From positions 1 through 32,012 of the forward strand of contig JAHJDJ010000112.1 in assembly GCA_018812585.1 (NCBI GenBank): a stretch of DNA of 32,012 nt, read 5' to 3'. A model generated the notes under the pieces. That model saw only the letters and a list, made by a program, of their open reading frames with translations, was not told where the DNA came from and did not search any database. Positions 25,364 through 32,012 of the stretch are shown piece by piece (positions within the stretch are counted from its first letter, which is position 1; each line of letters opens with the position of its first letter). Made by a program: the position numbers and the translations under genes. The stretch is from a bacterium. GTDB lineage: Bacteria > Electryoneota > B3-LCP.

Positions 25364-27628
25364 GTGCCTGAAGTAATGGAAAAAACCTGGCGCAACGATG
25401 CCTACGCTAAAGTAACCGGTCAAGCGCTGTATACCAATGATCTGGCTTTTCCAGACATGCTTCACGCCGTACCGGTCTATGCGGATTATGTACATGCCAT
25501 AATTGACCAGATTCACATCCAGGACGCAGAAGATCTTGATGGCGTCGTCAAAGTAATCACCAGCCAGGATATCCCCGGCAGTAATCGACACGGCCAGATA
25601 GAGAAAGATTACCGCATATTTGCAGACGATAAAATTCGTTATTGGGGGGATGTCGTTGCCTTGGTTGTGGCCCGAGACCGGAAAACTGCAATTGAGGCCG
25701 CTGAATTGGTTAAGGTTGAAGCGACACCTCTCCCTTCCATTCACGATCCTGAAGCAGCGCTAAAGCCAGACGCTATCTTGATTCACGAAGAACATGGATC
25801 AAATATAATCAATACACACCGTATCCGCAGAGGAGATATTGAGAAGGGATTCGATGCATCAGATATTATCATCGAGCATAAGTTTCAGACGCAATTCGTG
25901 GAACACGCTTACCTGGAACCGGAAGCCGCTTTAGCGGTGCCTCGAGCCGATGGAGTCATCGAGATTCATGGCAGTATGCAGCACCCCTTCAGTACGCGCA
26001 GATTCACCGCGGCCTTGCTGGGAATGCGCCTCTCCGACGTCGAGGTAGTCGGCACTCCTATGGGAGGCGGTTTTGGCGGGAAGGATGACACGGCTGCAGT
26101 TGTGTGTGCCAGGACAGCGCTGGCAGCAAAGTTGCTCGGAAAGCCCGTCAAAGTAAACTACGACCGGGAATGGTCGATCCGCGAAAGCTATAAACGTCAC
26201 CCCTACCGTGTAACTTACAAGATGGGGTTATCGTCTGACGGATTGATAAAAGCTGTTCGTTGTGAAATTATCGCTGATGGCGGCGCCTACTGTTCGACAA
26301 CGCCCTGGGTAACCTGGAGATCCACCGTGCAGTGCTGCGGCCCCTATCAAGTCGATCATGTTCACTGCGACACCGTAGGCGTCTATACGAACAACGTTTT
26401 TACCGGCGCCATGAGGGGATTCGGTTCACCGCAGATGAATTTCGTCGTCGAACAAATGGTCGAATTAGCAGCAGAAAAAGTTGGCATGTCCGCTGTCGAA
26501 TTGCGCCGTAAAAACATGGTGCAGCAGGGGAGCGCCACGATTACTGGACAGGTATTGGATAACCATACCGTCAGCATGGGTGAAGTTCTTAATGCCGTTA
26601 TCGAAGACATAGATTACGATGAGAAACTAAAGCAATGTTCGTTTGGCAAGCCCGAGGGTGATGAATTATATGGCATCGGCTTAGCCATGAGTTATCGGGG
26701 CATGAGTCTGGGCGCGGAAGGGGCTGACTTTTGTGCCGCGATCATCAACGCACAATTCGACGGATCAATCCTGTTAGAGGTTGGTATCCACGAAAACGGA
26801 CAGGGGGCTGAAAGCGCTTTCATCCTGGCGCTCGCCGCAGAGTTGGGAGTAAACCGAGAGCGCATCCGCTATCGGCAATCCTCGACCTCAAGCATTCCGG
26901 ATAGTGGAACGACGGTCGCTTCAAGAGGCACTCTGATGGGAACAGGCGCCGTGGTTAGAGCCGCAGACGAGTTCAAAAAGAAAATGTCCCAAGTAGTCGC
27001 CCCCAGTTTGAAATGCAATCCAGAAGAGGTGCATTTCAAAGATGACCGTCTGCACGGAGGGCAGTCCGATCATTCGATTTCTTTCGACCGGGCCATCCGC
27101 GTTATGTATCTGAACCGGAAGTTCCCCTTCGCTTTTGGTGAATTCCAAGGGCCGTCCGTTACCTGGGACGAGAAGCAGGGACGAGGGAAGCCATACTTCA
27201 CCTGGGTTTACGGATGCCAGGCAATTGAGCTGACCGTAAACAAGCAGACAGGAAGAGTAAAACTCCTCAATGCCATCGCCGCTCATGATGTTGGCCGAGT
27301 CGTAAATCCAGGAATGCTGAACGGTCAGATTTACGGTGGAATAGCCATGGGTTCAGGGTATGCGCTTTCTGAAGAAGTACAGTTGGACGCCGGTAAGATC
27401 ACCAACCTGAACCTGAACAATTATCGCATCCTGCGTTCCACCGATGTCCCTGAAATGAAGGCAATCGTCATCGAAAACCGAGATCCGAATTCACCTTTCG
27501 GAGCCAAGGGGATAGGTGAACCGACCAATGAAATCATGGCTCCAGCCATCGCCAATGCTGTCTATCGAGCCACCGGTAAGCGCTTCTTCAACCTCCCGAT
27601 TAAAATCGATGCCCAGAATGGGAGCTGA
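25364..27628 (+). CDS. Second molybdenum hydroxylase large subunit (XdhD-like)
   Basis: A second Mo-binding subunit of about 755 residues. Motifs are WRNDAYAKVTGQALYTND at the N-terminus, MGGGFGGKDDTAAV, AMRGFGSPQMN with the substrate arginine, and the catalytic glutamate in KGIGEPTNEI. Where the first Mo subunit has Glu after GGK, this one has Asp, so the two should differ in substrate or regiochemistry. I chose GTG 25364, which follows AAGG; TTG 25310 and ATG 25376 are alternatives. It pairs with the [2Fe-2S] gene that follows and has no FAD subunit of its own, so it may borrow one or use another acceptor, as in E. coli XdhD clusters. Confidence 0.86.
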   Translation: MPEVMEKTWRNDAYAKVTGQALYTNDLAFPDMLHAVPVYADYVHAIIDQIHIQDAEDLDGVVKVITSQDIPGSNRHGQIEKDYRIFADDKIRYWGDVVALVVARDRKTAIEAAELVKVEATPLPSIHDPEAALKPDAILIHEEHGSNIINTHRIRRGDIEKGFDASDIIIEHKFQTQFVEHAYLEPEAALAVPRADGVIEIHGSMQHPFSTRRFTAALLGMRLSDVEVVGTPMGGGFGGKDDTAAVVCARTALAAKLLGKPVKVNYDREWSIRESYKRHPYRVTYKMGLSSDGLIKAVRCEIIADGGAYCSTTPWVTWRSTVQCCGPYQVDHVHCDTVGVYTNNVFTGAMRGFGSPQMNFVVEQMVELAAEKVGMSAVELRRKNMVQQGSATITGQVLDNHTVSMGEVLNAVIEDIDYDEKLKQCSFGKPEGDELYGIGLAMSYRGMSLGAEGADFCAAIINAQFDGSILLEVGIHENGQGAESAFILALAAELGVNRERIRYRQSSTSSIPDSGTTVASRGTLMGTGAVVRAADEFKKKMSQVVAPSLKCNPEEVHFKDDRLHGGQSDHSISFDRAIRVMYLNRKFPFAFGEFQGPSVTWDEKQGRGKPYFTWVYGCQAIELTVNKQTGRVKLLNAIAAHDVGRVVNPGMLNGQIYGGIAMGSGYALSEEVQLDAGKITNLNLNNYRILRSTDVPEMKAIVIENRDPNSPFGAKGIGEPTNEIMAPAIANAVYRATGKRFFNLPIKIDAQNGS

Positions 27629-27635
27629 CAAAAAG

Positions 27636-28100
27636 ATGATTATTCAGATTAACAGAAACGATATTGCCATTCCGGAGCGTTCAACGGGTATGAATCTATT
27701 AACTTTTCTCCGAGAAGAGTTGAGACTTACCGGCGTAAAAATCGGATGCGGCAAAGGTTTCTGTGGATCGTGTACTATTCTGGTCGATCATAAACCGGCG
27801 AAGGCTTGCCAGAAAACCGTGGTCGATATTGCTGGAAGCAGTGTCTTGACTATTGAAGGAATGGCAAATCCCGATGGAACGTTACATCCTTTACAGCAGG
27901 CATTCATCGATGCAGGCGCTATACAGTGTGGATATTGTACCCCTGGGATGGTGTTGACCGCACATGGATATCTGATGCGAAATCCGAACCCTACACGAGA
28001 GCAAATAAAGAGGGCGATGGCGCCAAACCTCTGCCGTTGTACTGGCTATCAGCAGATCTTTGAGGCTATAGAGACTGCCGCGGAACACTATCATCTATAA
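27636..28100 (+). CDS. [2Fe-2S] subunit of molybdenum hydroxylase
   Basis: A 154-residue iron-sulfur subunit with a plant-type cluster (CGKGFCGSCTILVD...C) and a second all-helical cluster domain (CGYCTPGM...CRCTGYQ). This is the standard small subunit of the xanthine oxidase family. The reading frame is open far upstream, but MIIQINRNDIAIPE at ATG 27636 is the usual beginning, with GGGAG about 12 bases before it; ATG 27618 overlaps the preceding gene and is less likely. It should relay electrons out of the second Mo subunit. Confidence 0.92.
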   Translation: MIIQINRNDIAIPERSTGMNLLTFLREELRLTGVKIGCGKGFCGSCTILVDHKPAKACQKTVVDIAGSSVLTIEGMANPDGTLHPLQQAFIDAGAIQCGYCTPGMVLTAHGYLMRNPNPTREQIKRAMAPNLCRCTGYQQIFEAIETAAEHYHL

Positions 28101-28126
28101 TCCTTTACTATCGGACTTCTGCAATA

Positions 28127-29299
28127 ATGGAATCAACGTTGAAACATCAATTTGAGCAATTAAAGCGGCTGCAAACCGACCTGTACGGCCGGGATTTCCT
28201 CTTAACCTGGCAGCATTGTCAAGCTGAAATTCAAGCTGCTCTTTCAATCGCAGAGATCCTAAAAAAGCTGCACGCGAGTGGTAAATCTTTTCGCATGTTC
28301 GATACCGGGCTGGCTGTTTCGATTTTCCGGGATCAATCGACTCGCACCAGGTTAAGCTTTGCTTCCGCCGTCAATGCGCTGGGGTTGGGCCTGTCTGAGT
28401 TTGACGAATCGAAGTCGCAAATCGCTCACGGTGAAACTGTTCGTGAAACGGCGAATATGATTTCGTTTATGACGGAAGTTATCGGTATTCGGGATGATAT
28501 CTTCCTCGGTCAGGGTCATGCCTATATGAAGGAAGTCGGCGCGGCAGTTGAGGAGGGATTCAATGAGGGCGTCCTGCATCGCCGCCCCAGCGTCATCAAT
28601 CTCCAGTGCGATAAAGATCACCCAACGCAAACTCTGGCCGATCTACTGCATTTGAAGAATCATTTCGGTTCACTTGAGAACTTGCAGGGCAAAAAAATCG
28701 CCATGACCTGGGCCTATTCACCGAGTTATGGTAAGCCCTTATCGGTCCATCAAGGCATTATCGGTTTGTTAACGCGCTTTGGCATGGATGTAACCCTGGC
28801 TTATCCAGAAGGATACCACCTCCTGCCTGAGGTGATAGACTTGGCTAAGCAGAATGCCGCAGCTTCAGGAGGGCAATTTAACGTGATCCACGATATGCAG
28901 GAAGCCTTTCATGATGCTGTGGCAGTCTATCCAAAATCATGGGCTTCTTTCGAGGTGATGCAGCGTAGAACGGATTTATTGCATAAAGAGGATCAGCTCG
29001 GCTTAGAGGATCTTGAAAAAGAGTGTCTGTCTGAAAATGCCAAACATCGGGATTGGGAATGCAATGAATCTAACATGGGGATCACCGCCAACGGTGATGC
29101 GTTATACCTGCATTGCTTACCGGCTGACATCACTAATGTAAGTTGTTCCAGCGGCGAAGTATCAAGAGCGGTGTTCAATAAACACCGCCTTAACACGTAT
29201 CTGCAGGCAAGTAACAAACCCTTCATTATCGCCGCGCTTGTTTTGCTGACACGCGTGCAGAATGCTATTGACAAACTGGAAGCAATTAGCGACAGTTAA
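28127..29299 (+). CDS. ygeW: YgeW-like knotted carbamoyltransferase
   Basis: A 390-residue aspartate/ornithine carbamoyltransferase-fold protein. The carbamoyl-phosphate motif is STRTRLSF, the second phosphate-site motif is DHPTQTLADLLHL, and HCLPA lies near the end. The length (longer than ArgF/PyrB) and the position among ygfK-ssnA-ygeY relatives identify the YgeW family. In a catabolic direction it would phosphorolyse a ureido compound to carbamoyl phosphate, which a carbamate kinase could use to make ATP; no such kinase is in the window. The substrate remains inferred. Confidence 0.88.
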   Translation: MESTLKHQFEQLKRLQTDLYGRDFLLTWQHCQAEIQAALSIAEILKKLHASGKSFRMFDTGLAVSIFRDQSTRTRLSFASAVNALGLGLSEFDESKSQIAHGETVRETANMISFMTEVIGIRDDIFLGQGHAYMKEVGAAVEEGFNEGVLHRRPSVINLQCDKDHPTQTLADLLHLKNHFGSLENLQGKKIAMTWAYSPSYGKPLSVHQGIIGLLTRFGMDVTLAYPEGYHLLPEVIDLAKQNAAASGGQFNVIHDMQEAFHDAVAVYPKSWASFEVMQRRTDLLHKEDQLGLEDLEKECLSENAKHRDWECNESNMGITANGDALYLHCLPADITNVSCSSGEVSRAVFNKHRLNTYLQASNKPFIIAALVLLTRVQNAIDKLEAISDS

Positions 29300-29326
29300 C
29301 CATAATTTCCAAAATGAGATACCCCA

Positions 29327-30778
29327 GTGTCAAGAATAATAAAAGAAATTCACCCTGATATTCTTAAGAAAACCGCCCGCAAGTGCGGTGCAAGAGGCAT
29401 CATCCTCCCGACCTTCAAACAGCTTCAGGATCCTCAATCGATTCCTGAAACGATTAAAAATAAGCTGCCTGAAGTCGGTTTAGGGGATGTGAACCCCTTG
29501 AATTTATTCCGCATCACCTGGGAAAATGACGTTCAGACCGGCCTCTTCGGTGGAGTGAACTATCTTGAAATCCCGCCCGAAGTGACGGGAGTCAAGGCCC
29601 GAATTATCGGACTGATCGGTAAGCTGTTCCCCACGGGTTCTCATAAAGTCGGGGCGGCTTACGGGTGTCTGGCGCCGCACTTAGTCAGTGGAGAGTTTGA
29701 TCCGCAAGTGCACAAAGCGGTTTGGCCATCTACAGGTAATTATTGTCGCGGCGGCGCTTATGATTGTGCTCTTTTAGGATGCACTGCAGTAGCAATCCTG
29801 CCTGAGGAAATGTCACAGGAACGATTCCATTGGCTTAAAGATATTGGCGCGCAGGTAATTGCTACACCGGGCTGCGAATCAAACGTGAAGGAGATCTACG
29901 ACAAATGCTGGGAACTGCGCAAAGATCCAATTCATTTCATCTTCAATCAATTCGAGGAATTCGGAAATCCGCTCTATCATTATCATGTTACAGGTCCAGC
30001 CTTAGAAGAGGCATATAATGAAATCTCTGGGGATGCTTCCAATCTTGTGTTGTTTATTTCCGCTACTGGTTCTGGCGGAACGATTGCCGCAGGGGATTAC
30101 TTGAAAGAGCTATTCCCGCAGATCAAGATCGTCGCCGCCGAAGCGCTGCAATGCCCGACTATTTCAATGAATGGATTTGGCGGCCATAGAATCGAAGGAA
30201 TCGGCGACAAACATATCCCCTGGGTGCATAATGTCAGAAACACAGATGCCGTGGCAGCCATCGATGACGAAGATTGCATGAGGATTCTTAGACTGTTTAA
30301 TGAGCCGCAGGGCAGAGAGTTCTTAATCTCGCTGGGTGTTTCAGACAAATCGGTGGAGAGCCTGGAATTGCTGGGGATCTCAAGTATCTGCAATCTCTTA
30401 ACAGCTATAAAAACCGCCAAATACTTCGAGTTAGATAGCAGCGACGTCATTTTAACTGTCTTCACAGACTCAGCGGATCTCTACCGGACGCGTCTGACAG
30501 AAATGACTGAACAACGCGGAGCTTATAGCTCCTTAGATGCCGCGCGGGATTATTCAGGTCCACTGGCCGCTCAGGGTATCGATTATTTTAAAGAGCTCTC
30601 CTATTACGACCGAAAATCGATCCATAACTTAAAATACTTCACCTGGGTCGAACAACAAGGTAAGACCGTTGAAGAGCTTAACGAGCTGTGGAATCCTGAA
30701 TTCTGGCACAGTCTCTATTCTGATGAAGTGAAATACTTTGATCAACTGATAGATCAATTCAATCAGGAAGCTGAATAA
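29327..30778 (+). CDS. PLP-dependent fold-type II enzyme (cysteine synthase/TrpB-like)
   Basis: A 483-residue protein from a GTG start. The PLP lysine is probably in FPTGSHKVGAAYGC, with WPSTGNYCRGGA as the carboxylate-binding loop and SATGSGGTIAAGDYL as the phosphate cup. The first 110 residues have no recognisable motif, and the C-terminal 100 residues are longer than in cysteine synthases. I cannot name the reaction. As the last operon gene, beside the YgeW-like transferase, it may be the ammonia-lyase or beta-eliminase that E. coli fills with YgeX, or it may share that task with the ThrC-like enzyme at 24081. A strong hairpin terminator follows 25 bp after the stop. Confidence 0.78.
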   Translation: MSRIIKEIHPDILKKTARKCGARGIILPTFKQLQDPQSIPETIKNKLPEVGLGDVNPLNLFRITWENDVQTGLFGGVNYLEIPPEVTGVKARIIGLIGKLFPTGSHKVGAAYGCLAPHLVSGEFDPQVHKAVWPSTGNYCRGGAYDCALLGCTAVAILPEEMSQERFHWLKDIGAQVIATPGCESNVKEIYDKCWELRKDPIHFIFNQFEEFGNPLYHYHVTGPALEEAYNEISGDASNLVLFISATGSGGTIAAGDYLKELFPQIKIVAAEALQCPTISMNGFGGHRIEGIGDKHIPWVHNVRNTDAVAAIDDEDCMRILRLFNEPQGREFLISLGVSDKSVESLELLGISSICNLLTAIKTAKYFELDSSDVILTVFTDSADLYRTRLTEMTEQRGAYSSLDAARDYSGPLAAQGIDYFKELSYYDRKSIHNLKYFTWVEQQGKTVEELNELWNPEFWHSLYSDEVKYFDQLIDQFNQEAE

Positions 30779-30802
30779 TAATCCCATCTATAAAAACCAA
30801 CT

Positions 30803-30840
30803 AAAGCCTCAGGAATATCTCCTGAGGCTTTGTCTTGTTG
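30803..30840 (+). terminator. Intrinsic terminator of the purine operon
   Basis: A perfect 12-bp stem (30803-30814 with 30820-30831) encloses a 5-base loop, followed by a T/G-rich tail (GTCTTGTTG). It begins 25 bp after the last operon gene. The A-rich 5' side of the stem suggests it may act in both directions. Confidence 0.85.
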
Positions 30841-31162
30841 GGTGCTGGGACTAAATTCAAACTTTTTGTGCCTGGGATCAACTCTTTGAAATCGTAAATG
30901 CCGCTTGACTGGAGGGGTATCATCAATAAGCTATTTGTGCAACAAAGCAAAAAGCATATTTTGTCAATCAGTTATTCATGATAGTAAACCGCTATTTAGC
31001 TGTTTGTCGCAACCCCAAAGGGCTAATGAGCTATAAAAAGTTTCCTCATCAAACTCTTGCAGATAACCAATCCATTCCTTAAATTTGGATAATAATCGTT
31101 AAGATACTACTTCATCCTGCCGCTCCCTGCACAACTGCTTTTCTAAAATCTACAGGTTCCAT
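30841..31162. other. Spacer before the citrate-synthase-like gene
   Basis: About 320 bp without a gene. A TTGACT at 30905 lacks a convincing -10 at the right distance. No repeat or hairpin comparable to those upstream is visible. Confidence 0.55.
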
Positions 31163-32012
31163 ATGCCCTCCAAGTTTGATACTCTTGATCCAAATTTCGA
31201 TTGGCGCTCGAAGCAAGTTGAATGGCCAGTCACCACAAGTACAGCACACGGATTATCCGGTGTGATAGCTTGTGAAACCAAGGTAGCATGGGTTAATCCA
31301 AATAGCGGTGACCTCTACTATCGCGGGATACCCATCGAAGAGCTTGCAGATAGCGCAACATTCGAAGAGGTCGCTTATCTCCTGGTTGAGGGTAAACACT
31401 GGAAAAAACGCCCGAATGAGTTTCAGTCTTTCTGCGAACGATTGCATCGCGTGAGACAGATGCCAGCCGAAGTGTTGCAGATCATTGCATCGCAACCGGC
31501 GGAGTCTCATCCCACCCGGTTATTACGTGCAGCAGTTTCAGCTCTCGGCTGTTTTGAGATGTATTCCAGGGAGAATGAAGAAGAAAAGCATCACTGGGAA
31601 GATGTATGGATGATCAGCCAGGTGGCGGCGCTTGTCGGGCACATCGCTCGCTATCGCAATGGTCTCAAACCACTGATTTCGGATTATCGGCAATCGCTTG
31701 CTAAAGATATGCTTTATATGATATTAAACTCCAAACCTTCTGCCGAGCAAGTTCGGCTGTTGGATCTCTTATGGGTGCTTTACGCAGATCATGGGCTGGA
31801 TGCTCCTACTTTTGCGGGTCTTGTTGTTGGCAGCACCGTGGCTGATCCTTATTACATTATCGTAGCAAGTCTAAGCGCTCTTCGAGGACCGCTTTTAGGC
31901 GGTGCAACGGAGCGGGTCATCCAAATGTTACTTGGACTTCGTGACGCGAATGTCGCAGAAGCATGGACAAAGGGTATGTTAGCCAAGGGATATATAATCC
32001 CCGGTTTTGGAC
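31163..32012 (+). CDS. Citrate-synthase-family protein, partial at 3' end
   Basis: The frame from ATG 31163 stays open to the window end (283 codons). It matches citrate/2-methylcitrate synthases: GVIACETKVAWVN and LYYRGIPIEELA at the N-terminus, LYADHGLDAPTF with one catalytic histidine, and KGYIIPGFG just before the edge, where the HR motif should follow. The usual GPLHGGANE loop reads GPLLGGATE, so Leu245 replaces the conserved active-site histidine. It may be a non-catalytic or divergent paralogue that acts with another subunit. A possible sequencing change cannot be excluded (TTA versus CAx needs two base changes, which makes it unlikely). It lies outside the purine operon, after the terminator. 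Confidence 0.85.
   Translation, partial: MPSKFDTLDPNFDWRSKQVEWPVTTSTAHGLSGVIACETKVAWVNPNSGDLYYRGIPIEELADSATFEEVAYLLVEGKHWKKRPNEFQSFCERLHRVRQMPAEVLQIIASQPAESHPTRLLRAAVSALGCFEMYSRENEEEKHHWEDVWMISQVAALVGHIARYRNGLKPLISDYRQSLAKDMLYMILNSKPSAEQVRLLDLLWVLYADHGLDAPTFAGLVVGSTVADPYYIIVASLSALRGPLLGGATERVIQMLLGLRDANVAEAWTKGMLAKGYIIPGFG

Overview
The window comes from an anaerobic bacterium of medium G+C whose lineage I cannot name: there is no rRNA or marker gene, and the window ends inside a gene. Almost all genes lie on the + strand and form two catabolic blocks, separated by repeat-rich spacers and remnants of mobile DNA.

Region 1 (1-1484): a non-coding, hairpin-rich repeat block with a direct repeat of about 118 bp, an isolated A/T-rich gene for a zinc-ribbon and helical protein of unknown function (591-1262), and a second hairpin series.

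Region 2 (1485-14506): a central aromatic (benzoyl-CoA) degradation cluster. It holds an SDR dehydrogenase, a thiolase, a dienoyl-CoA-hydratase-like enoyl-CoA hydratase, and the four subunits of an ATP-dependent benzoyl-CoA reductase of the bzd type (N, O and two small ATPase/activator subunits). It also holds a 2[4Fe-4S] ferredoxin (BzdM-like), a large NuoG/GltD-type NAD(P)H:ferredoxin oxidoreductase (BzdV-like), a small unknown protein, and a zinc alcohol dehydrogenase of the 6-hydroxycyclohexenecarbonyl-CoA dehydrogenase type. The inferred flow is NAD(P)H to the BzdV-like protein, then ferredoxin, then the ATP-driven reductase, then hydratase, dehydrogenase and beta-oxidation. A ring-opening hydrolase (Oah/BzdY) and a benzoate-CoA ligase are not seen. 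Two S23/four-helix-bundle genes and one REP-associated transposase sit between the pathway genes. Six spacers in this block are arrays of degenerate 7-bp units, and bzdN carries a one-base frameshift near its 5' end.

Region 3 (14507-15135): a spacer with an 18-bp perfect palindrome, an IS3-type orfA remnant and a promoter candidate.

Region 4 (15136-30778): a compact ten-gene operon resembling the E. coli ygeW-ygeX-ygeY/ygfK-ssnA-xdhD region, which has been linked to anaerobic purine/urate breakdown. It encodes an FeS/FAD subunit and a Mo subunit of a xanthine-dehydrogenase-type enzyme, a YgfK/dihydropyrimidine-dehydrogenase-like fusion, an SsnA-like amidohydrolase, a YgeY-like M20 hydrolase and a threonine-synthase-like PLP enzyme. 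A second Mo-hydroxylase pair, a YgeW-like knotted carbamoyltransferase and a second PLP enzyme follow. The operon closes with a strong hairpin terminator. The likely logic is hydroxylation or reduction of a purine, ring opening, carbamoyl recovery, and PLP-dependent elimination to ammonia and a keto acid.

Region 5 (30779-end): a 384-bp spacer, then a citrate-synthase-family gene cut by the window end. It has Leu where the family has a catalytic His.
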